A DNA stretch of 64,000 nt from an uncultured SAR116 cluster alpha proteobacterium (GTDB taxonomy: Bacteria > Pseudomonadota > Alphaproteobacteria > Puniceispirillales > Marisalimonadaceae): assembly GCA_902533695.1 (NCBI GenBank), contig CACAMV010000002.1, forward strand, positions 17,179 through 81,178. Direction: 5' to 3'. The translations under genes and the position numbers were made by a program. Below the pieces are notes generated by a model. The model did no database searches. It was not told where the DNA came from and worked only from the letters and a program-made list of their open reading frames with translations. Below, one piece after another: positions 49,315-58,815 of this stretch; position 1 is the first letter of the stretch, and every line of letters starts with the position of its first letter.

Positions 49315-52122
49315 ATGTCTAAATTTATAAATACAAAAGATAAAAAAATTACTTTTTTTTTAGATGGAATGAAGGTTGTTAGTTCTTGTAATGAAACGTT
49401 ATGGGAAATAGCTAAAAAACATAACAAAAAGATCCCACATTTGTGTTTAAAAGATTCAGAAAATTACAGACCTGATGGAAATTGTAGATCTTGCATGGTA
49501 GAAATTGAGGGTGAAAAAAACTTAAGCGCTTCTTGTATAAGGTTTCCTAAAGAGGGTATGAAAGTAAATACTGATGGAACCAGAGTAAAAAAAAATAGGA
49601 AATTAATTTTTGAATTATTGGCATCAGATTTACCACTAAAAGAAAATTGTCCGGATCCAAATAGCCATTTTTGGAAACAATATGATTTGATAGGAATTAA
49701 AAACAAATATAGATTTAATGGCGACAGACCTGGATCCCAAAGTCAAATTCCTATCAAATCATCTTTAAATGACATTTCACATCCTTCAATAGCAGTGAAT
49801 TTGGATGCATGTATTTCTTGCGGTTTATGTGAAAGAGCCTGCAGAGAAGTACAAGTTAATGATGTTATCGGCATGGGAGGTAGGAGTTACAATTCTCTAC
49901 CAGTTTTTGACGTTAAAGATGAGTTAGGTAATAGTAGTTGTGTTGGATGTGGTGAATGTGTTCAAGCATGCCCAACTGGTGCTTTAATTGAAAAAAACTT
50001 ATTGGATGACAATGGTATAAAAAGAGAAAAATACCCTGATGAGATTAAAAATAGTTTATGTCCTTTTTGCGGAGTTGGATGTCAAACAGAGGTTCACTTA
50101 TTTAAAAATGATATAATATCAGTGAATGGCATTAATGGTCCAGCTAATAAAGGTAAGTTATGTGTAAAAGGGAGATTTGGAATGGATTACATCATGTCTC
50201 CTCAAAGACTTACTAAACCAATGATTAGAAAAAAAAAATCTATTAAGAATTCTGATGTAAAGATTAACTATCAAAATATGCTTGAACATTTTGATGAAGT
50301 GAGTTGGGAAGATGCCCTTGACTATGCTGCCAAAGGACTAGTTAAAACTAAAAATAATTTTTCTGGCAAATCTATAGCGGGTTTTGGATCAGCTAAATGC
50401 TCCAATGAAGAAGCTTTTTTATTTCAAAAATTAATGAGACAAGTATTTAGTACCAACAATGTTGATCATTGTACCAGACTTTGTCATGCATCATCAGTTG
50501 CAGCATTAATGGAAGGTATAGGTTCTGGAGCTGTAACAATACCTTTTACCGCAGCTGAGGATAGTGAATGCATAATTTTAATTGGCGCTAATCCAGAAAA
50601 AAATCATCCAGTTGCTGCGACGTACTTAAAAAATGCTGCAAAAAAAGGAACAAATTTGATAGTTCTTGATGTAATTAAACAAGATTTAATGAGGTATTCT
50701 TCTCATGGTTTAGTTTTTAAACCTGGTTCAGATGTAGCTTTATTAAATGCAATGATTTTTACCATTATAGAAGAAGAATTATTTGACCAGAATTATATAG
50801 AAAACTTTACAGAGGGATTTGAAGATCTAAAAAAATCGATAAGATTGTTTTCTCCAGAAAAAATGGAAAACATTTGTAAAGTATCTTCAAAAGATATTCG
50901 AGATATTGCTAGAACATATGCTAATTCAAAAAAATCTATAATTTTTTGGGGTATGGGTATTAGCCAACACATTCATGGGACAGATAATGCACGATGTTTG
51001 ATAACATTAAGTTTAATAACTGGTAATATAGGAAAAACTGGTGCAGGCATACATCCTTTAAGAGGACAAAATAATGTACAAGGAGCATCAGACGCAGGTT
51101 TAATACCAATGGTTTTCCCTGATTACAAATCTGTGTCAGAAAAAAAAATACGTTTAAAATATGAACAAGAATGGGATTGTAATTTAGATAATAATCCTGG
51201 TTTAACTGTAGTAGAAATAATCAATGACATCTTAAATGATAAAGTAAAAGCAATGTATATTTTGGGAGAAAATCCAGCTATGTCTGATCCAGATCAAACC
51301 AAAACAAGATTAGCATTATCAAGATTAGAACATTTAATTGTACAAGATATATTTTTTACAGAAACAGCATCTTTTGCTGATGTAATACTTCCAGCAACCG
51401 CAAAACCAGAAAAAACGGGAACATATACTAATTCTAATAGACAAATTCAAATGGCAAAGCAGATTAGAAAACCTCCTGGAAAAGCAAGACAAGATTGGGA
51501 GTTAATAATAGAAATTGCTAAAAGGTCTGGTTTTAATTGGGAATATAATGAAGTTAAGGATGTATTTAATGAAATGTCTATCTTTATGGATTCTTTAAGA
51601 AATATAACTTGGGATAGACTAGAAAATGAAGGATCTGTTACTTATCCATCAAAGAGCACTCAAAATCCAGGTGATGAGATTATTTTTTCTGAGGGTTTCC
51701 CAACTAAAAATGGACTAGCAAAAATCGTTCCTGTTAGCTTGTCTGACCCTAATGAGTTACCTGACTCTGAATACCCTTTGATACTTACTACAGGAAGATT
51801 GCTTGAACATTGGCATACAGGTTCAATGACTAGAAGATCATACGATTTAAATCTACAAGAGCCACAAGCTACTGTTTCTATGAATCCTAGAGATATAAAA
51901 GATTTTTCACTAAAACGTGGGCAAAGGGTAAAGGTGCAAACCAGAAGAGGTTCAATAAACTTAACTTTGAGAGAAGATAGAAATATTACAAGTGGTATCT
52001 TGTTTATCCCTTTTTGCTATCTGGAAGCGCCAGCTAATTTCCTGACTGATAGTAATTTAGACCCATTTGGAAAAATTCCTGAATTTAAATTTTCAGCTGC
52101 AAATATAGTATCAGATATATAG
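49315..52122 (+). CDS. formate dehydrogenase alpha subunit (molybdopterin); start corrected to ATG
   Basis: N-terminal Fe-S domains (CISCGLCERAC, CVGCGECVQACPTGAL), CPFCGVGCQTE, NVDHCTRLCHASSVAAL, LRGQNNVQGASDAG. Confidence 0.93.
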   Translation: MSKFINTKDKKITFFLDGMKVVSSCNETLWEIAKKHNKKIPHLCLKDSENYRPDGNCRSCMVEIEGEKNLSASCIRFPKEGMKVNTDGTRVKKNRKLIFELLASDLPLKENCPDPNSHFWKQYDLIGIKNKYRFNGDRPGSQSQIPIKSSLNDISHPSIAVNLDACISCGLCERACREVQVNDVIGMGGRSYNSLPVFDVKDELGNSSCVGCGECVQACPTGALIEKNLLDDNGIKREKYPDEIKNSLCPFCGVGCQTEVHLFKNDIISVNGINGPANKGKLCVKGRFGMDYIMSPQRLTKPMIRKKKSIKNSDVKINYQNMLEHFDEVSWEDALDYAAKGLVKTKNNFSGKSIAGFGSAKCSNEEAFLFQKLMRQVFSTNNVDHCTRLCHASSVAALMEGIGSGAVTIPFTAAEDSECIILIGANPEKNHPVAATYLKNAAKKGTNLIVLDVIKQDLMRYSSHGLVFKPGSDVALLNAMIFTIIEEELFDQNYIENFTEGFEDLKKSIRLFSPEKMENICKVSSKDIRDIARTYANSKKSIIFWGMGISQHIHGTDNARCLITLSLITGNIGKTGAGIHPLRGQNNVQGASDAGLIPMVFPDYKSVSEKKIRLKYEQEWDCNLDNNPGLTVVEIINDILNDKVKAMYILGENPAMSDPDQTKTRLALSRLEHLIVQDIFFTETASFADVILPATAKPEKTGTYTNSNRQIQMAKQIRKPPGKARQDWELIIEIAKRSGFNWEYNEVKDVFNEMSIFMDSLRNITWDRLENEGSVTYPSKSTQNPGDEIIFSEGFPTKNGLAKIVPVSLSDPNELPDSEYPLILTTGRLLEHWHTGSMTRRSYDLNLQEPQATVSMNPRDIKDFSLKRGQRVKVQTRRGSINLTLREDRNITSGILFIPFCYLEAPANFLTDSNLDPFGKIPEFKFSAANIVSDI

Positions 52123-52132
52123 AATTTCAAAG

Positions 52133-53041
52133 TTATTCTGGTAATATTGTTTTTATAATATTTTTATCAAGTTGTTCATACGCATTATAATCTAGTAAGT
52201 CATAAAGTTCTGATCTGGTAAACATATCTTTTAAGGAACTATTGGAAGTTTTTTCTTTTTTTAATTTATTATAGAATTTTTCCATACTTTTTAATGCAAT
52301 TCTTAAACTTGAAACAGGCCAAATGGCCATTTGCACTCCAGAGTTTTTTAAATCTTTTACACTTATTTCAGGAGTAATTCCAAATTCAGTCATATTCGAT
52401 AAAATTGGTACTGTAATTGCTTTTGAGAATTTTTTAAAATCTTCCTTAGAAGTTAAGGCTTCTGGAAAAATAATGTCTGCTCCAGATTGGACATAATTTT
52501 TTGCCCTTTCAATTGCTGAGTCTATCCCTTCAGATTCAACTGCATCTGTTCTAGCTATTATTTTAAGGTTATTTGATGTCTTAGAAGCAGCTTGAATTTT
52601 TGACATCATTTCTTGTTTTGAAATAATTTGTTTGCCATTTAGATGACCACATTTTTTAGGAAGAATTTGGTCTTCTATCTGAATTGCTGCAGCACCTACA
52701 CTTTCAATTTCGTTAACTAATCTAACTACATTTGTTACTTCTCCATACCCAGTGTCTCCGTCTACAATAATTGGCAAGTTTGTTATAGAAACGAGTTGTT
52801 TTGTCCTTATCACCAGTTCATCCATAGTGATTATTCCAATATCTGGCAAGCCCATAGAGCTGCTCAAAGCAGCTCCCGATAGATACAAAGCTTTAAATCC
52901 AGCTTTTTTTGCTAATAAAGCACTAATTGGATCATGGGCACCAGGTATAATCAAAAAATCATTTTTATATAATTTTTCAAATTTTAAAGTATGATTAGAT
53001 TTATTATTGTTTGTAAACCAGATTTTATCTTTCTTTGTCAT
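52133..53041 (-). CDS. isocitrate lyase/PEP mutase superfamily protein (methylisocitrate-lyase-like)
   Basis: IIPGAHDPISALLAKKAGFKALYLSGAA; DGDTGYGE; IEDQILPKKCGHLNGK. Confidence 0.88.
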   Translation of the reverse strand: MTKKDKIWFTNNNKSNHTLKFEKLYKNDFLIIPGAHDPISALLAKKAGFKALYLSGAALSSSMGLPDIGIITMDELVIRTKQLVSITNLPIIVDGDTGYGEVTNVVRLVNEIESVGAAAIQIEDQILPKKCGHLNGKQIISKQEMMSKIQAASKTSNNLKIIARTDAVESEGIDSAIERAKNYVQSGADIIFPEALTSKEDFKKFSKAITVPILSNMTEFGITPEISVKDLKNSGVQMAIWPVSSLRIALKSMEKFYNKLKKEKTSNSSLKDMFTRSELYDLLDYNAYEQLDKNIIKTILPE

Positions 53042-53042
53042 A

Positions 53043-54602
53043 TTATATCATGACTTCTATTAAATATGGGCCTTTAATCGACAATGCTTCTTTGAAAACA
53101 TTCAATAATTGATCAGCATTTTTAACTTTTCTAGCATCTATTCCCATGCCTTTTGATAATGAAACCCAATTTAATGATGGGTTATTTAGCGAAAGCATAT
53201 TTATAGCCGATGGTCCTGGGTTTTTAACTCCTACATTACTTAGTTCACCATGCAAGATTTTATAACTTTGATTTGCAAAAATTAATATTGTTACATCAAG
53301 TTTTTCTCGAGCAATTGTCCATAATGATTGTAATGTATACATTCCACTTCCATCACCTTCTAAAGCTATTACCTTTCTATCTGGACATGCTAATGAAGCT
53401 CCTGTTGCAGCGGGGAGTGCAAAACCTATTGAACCACCGCAATTACTAAGCCAAGTATGTGGTCTTGAATCTTCAGTAAATGGAAAAAATTCTCTCCCGG
53501 TTGAAACAGACTCATCAACTATAATTGCATTTTCTGGAATTAAATTACCTAAAATGGAACCAATGGTGCTAGGATTTAATTCACCTTTTTGTATAATAGG
53601 AAAAGAAATTGTTGAAACATTATTAGGTATAATGTCATTTGCGTTAACATATTCAGATAGATTTTCCAAACCCTGACTTATATTTTCTTCAATATTTGCA
53701 AAGTTTATAAACTTTGTGCTTTTGTTAGATAATACACTAGGTTTATTTGGGTAAGCAAAAAATGCTACAGGTTGTCTTGCTCCAATTAAAACTATTGTAT
53801 CAAAATCTTTTAACAAATTTACAGCTCTATCAACATTGTACGGTATTCTCTTTGGTTTTGCTCTTCCGGCGCCTCTTTCTAATTTTGCATTAAAAAAATC
53901 TGTCATGATTGCACAATTAAATTTAGATGCAACTTTAGAAGCTAAAATTAAATTTTTTTCTTCTAATGCTTTTCCTCCCAATAAAATCATAGGATTTTTT
54001 GATTTCTTCAATGCTTCAGCAGTTTTCTGAAGTTTTTTATTTTCAACATTATTTAAATTATAATTTTTGAGAGGTTTTGCTATTCTTCCCTCATTCCAAG
54101 CAGTGTCACCTGGTAAAATTAATGTTGAAATTTTTCCTGGTGGATTCAATGATTCTTTAATGGCTTCTGCGGCATTTTTCCCGACCTCAAGAGATGATTT
54201 ACAGGTTTTAACCCAGTGAGAAACAGGTCTTGCTATGCCTTCAATATCTGAAGTCAGAGGAGCATTCAGCTTAATATGATCTATTGCATGTTCTCCAACT
54301 ATATTTATAATTCCAGAATTAGCTTTTTTTGCATTATGTAAATTTGCCAAGCCGTTAGCTAAACCTGGACCAAGGTGAAGAAGTGTTGAGGCTGGTTTAT
54401 TTAACATTCTGTAATATCCGTCAGCTGCACCAGTAGCACCACCTTCAAACAAACATAATACACTTCTCATTTGAGGATTATTATCTAGGGCTGCAACAAA
54501 ATGCATTTCAGAAGTGCCAGGGTTTGTAAAACAAATTTTAACATTTGCATCAATCATTGTTTTAACAAGGCTTTCTGCACCATTTATGGTTTTTGATGTC
54601 AT
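53043..54602 (-). CDS. thiamine-diphosphate-dependent enzyme (acetolactate synthase large subunit-like)
   Basis: CFTNPGTSEMHFVAALD; EGGATGAADGYYRM; EGDGSGMYTLQSLWTIAREKLDVTILIFANQ. Confidence 0.9.
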   Translation of the reverse strand: MTSKTINGAESLVKTMIDANVKICFTNPGTSEMHFVAALDNNPQMRSVLCLFEGGATGAADGYYRMLNKPASTLLHLGPGLANGLANLHNAKKANSGIINIVGEHAIDHIKLNAPLTSDIEGIARPVSHWVKTCKSSLEVGKNAAEAIKESLNPPGKISTLILPGDTAWNEGRIAKPLKNYNLNNVENKKLQKTAEALKKSKNPMILLGGKALEEKNLILASKVASKFNCAIMTDFFNAKLERGAGRAKPKRIPYNVDRAVNLLKDFDTIVLIGARQPVAFFAYPNKPSVLSNKSTKFINFANIEENISQGLENLSEYVNANDIIPNNVSTISFPIIQKGELNPSTIGSILGNLIPENAIIVDESVSTGREFFPFTEDSRPHTWLSNCGGSIGFALPAATGASLACPDRKVIALEGDGSGMYTLQSLWTIAREKLDVTILIFANQSYKILHGELSNVGVKNPGPSAINMLSLNNPSLNWVSLSKGMGIDARKVKNADQLLNVFKEALSIKGPYLIEVMI

Positions 54603-54716
54603 TTTCTTAAAACTAAGTATAATATAATGTTTTTTATCATTGTAATTATAATTAGTTTAAAACAAAATCATAATTATTAGAAATTAATTTCATTAGTTAA
54701 TTTTGAGGAGAATGAT

Positions 54717-55532
54717 GTGTTTAAAATTGATAAAAATGTAAGAAGGCTTTCGGATTCGGAAAAAAAACAATATGAAAAGGATGGATATATAACTGGTCTT
54801 CCGGTTTTTTCGAGAGAATCAAAAACTAATTTAGATAATTTGTTTACATCTTTAACATCTAAACTAGACAAAAAAATAGATATTAACCAAACTAATTATT
54901 GGCATAAGGCAAGTGCAAAATTTTATAATCTTTGCAGAACTCCAGCAATTTTAGATTATGTAGAAGACATTATTGGACCCAATTTTTATCAATGGGGGGG
55001 GCAATTTTTTGTAAAAGAGCCCAATGATGAATCTGTTGTGCCTTGGCATCAGGATGCCCAGTATTGGCCTTTGTCTCCATCAAAGACGGTTACGGTTTGG
55101 CTTGCTATGTATGATACAGATGAAGCAAATGGTGCAATGCGAATAGTTAAAGGTAGCCACAAACAAGGGATTTTTAAACATCGTGTAAATAGTTCAAAAC
55201 ATTTTGTTTTAGATCAAGAAGTGCCTGAGGATAAATTCAATACTAGTGATATTGTTTCATTAAACCTTAAAGCTGGTGAAGTTTCTCTTCATGATGATGG
55301 ATTGTTACATGGGTCACTTGCTAATAATTCAGATAGAAGACGTTGTGGCATAACAATGAGATTTGCACCTGTACATGTAAAGGCGGATTTAAAAGTTTGG
55401 CCACATTTTGAAACTCAATTAGCAAGAGGAATTGATAATTTAAATCTTAATCCTATTGCAAAGATCCCTGAAGGTGAGGCTACCCCCGTCAAAAAATTTC
55501 AGTATTCTAGAGAATTTGTAAAAGATTGGTAA
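54717..55532 (+). CDS. phytanoyl-CoA dioxygenase (PhyH) family protein, paralogue B (GTG start)
   Basis: VPWHQDAQYWPLSPSKTVTVWLAMYDTDEANGAMRIVKGSHK; collinear and same length (271 aa) as ORF 46743-47558. Confidence 0.94.
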   Translation: MFKIDKNVRRLSDSEKKQYEKDGYITGLPVFSRESKTNLDNLFTSLTSKLDKKIDINQTNYWHKASAKFYNLCRTPAILDYVEDIIGPNFYQWGGQFFVKEPNDESVVPWHQDAQYWPLSPSKTVTVWLAMYDTDEANGAMRIVKGSHKQGIFKHRVNSSKHFVLDQEVPEDKFNTSDIVSLNLKAGEVSLHDDGLLHGSLANNSDRRRCGITMRFAPVHVKADLKVWPHFETQLARGIDNLNLNPIAKIPEGEATPVKKFQYSREFVKDW

Positions 55533-55535
55533 AAG

Positions 55536-56972
55536 ATGTCGAAAAACTATCCAATAGTTGTTTTGTCAGATGCAAAAGTCATAAATGTTATAATTAATGA
55601 TTTAAAAAATTTGGTTTCACCTGATTTGATAATAGGAATAAAGAAAACCAAAGATCTTCATTCAACAATTAAAAAATTTGGAAAAATTGAGACATTAATT
55701 TCTTATGGAACAAGTCAAATTGTATCAAAAGATATTTTAGAAAGAGTTAACAAAGTTGCAGTTAATTTGCATGCTGCGTCACCAAATTATCCTGGAAGAG
55801 ACCCTCATCATTTTGCAATTTATGATGATGTAGATGATTATGGAGTAACTCTGCATTTTATGGATGAAAAAGTAGATAGTGGTAATATAATTGATGTCTT
55901 GTATTTTCCAATTCCAAAAGAAACAAGTGGTGAAGATTTGTTAGATCTTACTGAAAAATATGCTTTAAAATTATTGTTTAAGTGGTTACCATACATTGTA
56001 AAAGGAAATGTAAAAAATAATTCTAAGTTTGTATGGTCTGGGCAAAAGCGAGGTCGTAAACAATTTTTGATGATGACACAGCTTAGATCGACAATATCTA
56101 AAGAAGAAATTGATAAAAAAATTAAATCTTTTCATGTAAATGGATTTAATAACTTAAGTATAGATATACATGAAAACAGATTTCGTTGGGAAAAAAAACT
56201 TTTCCATGAAGATAAAATTAATTGGCATGACTTTACAGAAGCAAAATATTCAGATTTATTAGATTTTACAAAAAAAAGAATGAAATTCCTTTTTTTTACC
56301 GATGATTGGAAAGATTTTCCTCACACTCTATGGCGTCATGATGTAGATATATCTCCTCATCGAGCCCTTTCTCTTGCTAAGATTGAGCAAAGTAAAGGTA
56401 TTAAAACAACTTATTTTATTCAATTGGATTCAATTTTTTATGATCTTAATGATCCTTCTGTCATAAGATGTTTAGATGAAATAAAGGGAATGAATCATCA
56501 GTTTGGACTGCATTATCACATAAATTCAAATGGTGATGGAAATCTTTCTACCATAGAGGCAAAAAAAAATATATTTAATGCAAAGAACTTATTAGAAAAA
56601 AAAATAAAAACGCAGATTAAAGCACTTAGCTTTCACAATCCAAGTAAGGAAGTCTTATCTACTTTAAATCAACAAGAGATTTCAGGATTAGTCAATTCAT
56701 ACAGTTCAAAATTGGCAGAGAAATATCAATATTGTTCAGACTCCAATGGTTATTGGAGGCATAAATCTTTATTTGATGTTGTTTCAGATGATAATGTTCG
56801 TTTTCTACATGCACTAACTCATCCAGTTTGGTGGACTCCAGAACCTTTGCCACCTTTAAAAAGGATTGAAAGATGTGCCAATGGGAGAGCGGAGTATATG
56901 ATAAATATGCATAAAAAAACTTCTCAGGAGCATGGAAGAAAATGTCAAGGTTGGAAACCTATATTTGAATGA
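55536..56972 (+). CDS. formyltransferase-like domain fused to a polysaccharide-deacetylase-like domain
   Basis: N-terminal NLHAASPNYPGRDPHHFAIYDDVDDYGVTLHFMDEKVDSGNII (Fmt-like); C-terminal LWRHDVDISPHRALSLAKIEQSKGIKTTYFI...FGLHYH...ALSFHNPS (NodB-like). Confidence 0.8.
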   Translation: MSKNYPIVVLSDAKVINVIINDLKNLVSPDLIIGIKKTKDLHSTIKKFGKIETLISYGTSQIVSKDILERVNKVAVNLHAASPNYPGRDPHHFAIYDDVDDYGVTLHFMDEKVDSGNIIDVLYFPIPKETSGEDLLDLTEKYALKLLFKWLPYIVKGNVKNNSKFVWSGQKRGRKQFLMMTQLRSTISKEEIDKKIKSFHVNGFNNLSIDIHENRFRWEKKLFHEDKINWHDFTEAKYSDLLDFTKKRMKFLFFTDDWKDFPHTLWRHDVDISPHRALSLAKIEQSKGIKTTYFIQLDSIFYDLNDPSVIRCLDEIKGMNHQFGLHYHINSNGDGNLSTIEAKKNIFNAKNLLEKKIKTQIKALSFHNPSKEVLSTLNQQEISGLVNSYSSKLAEKYQYCSDSNGYWRHKSLFDVVSDDNVRFLHALTHPVWWTPEPLPPLKRIERCANGRAEYMINMHKKTSQEHGRKCQGWKPIFE

Positions 56973-56997
56973 AGTTTCTTTAAGAAAATTACAATTT

Positions 56998-57723
56998 ATG
57001 ACAAAGAAAATAGTTGCGATTCATCAACCAAACTTTTTTCCCTGGCTTGGTTATTTTAATAAAATTTCTGTTAGTGACATATTTATTTTTTTGGATGATG
57101 TACAATTTCCTAAAAAAGGCGGAAGTTGGGTTAATAGGGTAAGATTACTAGTTTCAAATAATATTAAATGGGTAACAGCTTCAGTAGATAGAGACTATCA
57201 TGGCACTTTAAAAATAAACGAAATGTCATTTTTAGAGCAAGGAAACTGGAGAATAAAAGTTTTAAAAACTGTTAAAAACAACTATAATAAGCACCCTTAT
57301 TATCTAGAAACCATGGAAGTTTTTGAACCATTGTTAGAGAACAAAAACAACAATATTGCTGAATATAATATTAATTCAATTATTACCATATGTAAAAAAA
57401 TTAATATTAATACCTCAAATCTTAGGAGATCTTCCACAATCAAACATGCTCAATCATCTAATGAACTATTGTGTTTTTTAACTAAATGTGTTGGTGGCAA
57501 TATATATATGTGTGGCGGAGGTTCTGATGAATATCAAAAAGAAGAAATATTTGAAAGTAAAAATATAAAATTGATATATCAAAATTTTTTACATCCAAAT
57601 TATAAGCAGTTTAATAGGCAAGAGTTTTGTCCAGGTTTGTCAATAGTTGATGCGGCTATGAATATTGGATGGAAAGGCTTGTCTGAAATTTTTAGTGGAC
57701 AAATTAATTTTAAAACAAAATAA
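56998..57723 (+). CDS. WbqC family protein (start corrected to ATG)
   Basis: VAIHQPNFFPWLGYFNKISVSDIFIFLDDVQFPKKGGSWVNRVRLL. Confidence 0.9.
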   Translation: MTKKIVAIHQPNFFPWLGYFNKISVSDIFIFLDDVQFPKKGGSWVNRVRLLVSNNIKWVTASVDRDYHGTLKINEMSFLEQGNWRIKVLKTVKNNYNKHPYYLETMEVFEPLLENKNNNIAEYNINSIITICKKININTSNLRRSSTIKHAQSSNELLCFLTKCVGGNIYMCGGGSDEYQKEEIFESKNIKLIYQNFLHPNYKQFNRQEFCPGLSIVDAAMNIGWKGLSEIFSGQINFKTK

Positions 57724-58525
57724 AAAAAACAACAATTTTAATTTTAGAAAAACAAAAATATTCCTTTTTTTTATTCATGGTTTTTGTTCAGGATCAGAAG
57801 GTTGGGAAAAGCAATTAAATTTTTTTAAGACTAGTTTTACTGTGTTTGCCCCTACTTTAAGAGGGCATGATGGTAAAAATAAATTCAATCTGCCAATGAG
57901 TATAGAACAAATTACTACTGATTGTGAAAATATTCTAAATAAACATATGGAAAAAAAATTTGTTTTTATAGGTCATAGCATGGGAACTAGAGTAGCCATC
58001 AATTTAGCAAATCGATTCCAAAATAATACTTTAGGCTTGGTTTTAGTTGATGGAAGTAAATTTTCAGATTCCAAAAGTTATGGAGAAGTTTTAAATAATT
58101 TTGAAAAATCTATAAGGGATTCAGATTATTCATCGACTTTGAAGCATATTTTTGGATCAATGTTTTTTAGCAAAAAGTTTGAAAATGAAAAAAATAAAAT
58201 TATAAAAAGAGCAATAAACGTGCCCCCAAATTTTTCACTTCCACTAAGAAGAAATGTAATATGGTTCGATGCCCATTGTTTAGAAGGTATACTTCATGAA
58301 ATAAATCTTCCAATTTTAATTTTACAAAGTACAAAGCTTGATAAAGAAAGAAATAGAGCACCAATAAAAGGGAATGAAAAGGTAAACTTCATTGAATTTA
58401 TTAGATCTAATTCATCAAAAGTTGAAACAAAAATTTTTAGAAACACAGGGCATTACATTTCTATTGAAAAACCCAAGTTAATAAACAAAATAATTTTTGA
58501 ATGGGTTAAAAAAATTATAGGATAA
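57695..58525 (+). CDS. alpha/beta hydrolase (start uncertain; no ATG in frame before the HG motif)
   Basis: FFIHGFCSGSEGWEKQL; APTLRGHDG; FIGHSMGTRVA (GxSxG); NTGHYISIEKP. Confidence 0.85.
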   Translation: MDKLILKQNKKNNNFNFRKTKIFLFFIHGFCSGSEGWEKQLNFFKTSFTVFAPTLRGHDGKNKFNLPMSIEQITTDCENILNKHMEKKFVFIGHSMGTRVAINLANRFQNNTLGLVLVDGSKFSDSKSYGEVLNNFEKSIRDSDYSSTLKHIFGSMFFSKKFENEKNKIIKRAINVPPNFSLPLRRNVIWFDAHCLEGILHEINLPILILQSTKLDKERNRAPIKGNEKVNFIEFIRSNSSKVETKIFRNTGHYISIEKPKLINKIIFEWVKKIIG

Positions 58526-58814
58526 TTTCTGATAATATCACAGAGTACTGTGCGCCATGCATATCTCTGTCATTCATATGGCCTTGAACTAACAATCTCG
58601 GGAAAGAGATTTTAATTACATTCAGATTATCAATTTTGAAGGTTTTAATTTTTTCTTTTTTGATTTTGAAGAGCTTGCTCAGTAACAAAATATTTAATTT
58701 ATTTTTAATATCATTATAATTTTTTTTATTTTTACAAAATATGTCAATTGTTACCCAATAGGGTCCAGCATTTTTAGACCTAATATTATTTACAATAGAA
58801 CCTAATTTTCTCAT
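58515..58814 (-). CDS. DUF4387-like small protein
   Basis: IRSKNAGPYWVTIDIFCKN and HMNDRDMHGAQYSVIL; adjacent to AtuA/DUF1446. Confidence 0.8.
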   Translation of the reverse strand: MRKLGSIVNNIRSKNAGPYWVTIDIFCKNKKNYNDIKNKLNILLLSKLFKIKKEKIKTFKIDNLNVIKISFPRLLVQGHMNDRDMHGAQYSVILSEIIL

Positions 58815-58815
58815 T

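Noticed and set aside
52133-54602. Phosphonate biosynthesis pair (PEP mutase plus phosphonopyruvate decarboxylase)
   Set aside because: The lyase has the (methyl)isocitrate-lyase motif IEDQILPKKCGHLNGK, not the PEP-mutase EDKxxxxxNS motif, and no downstream phosphonate genes are present.
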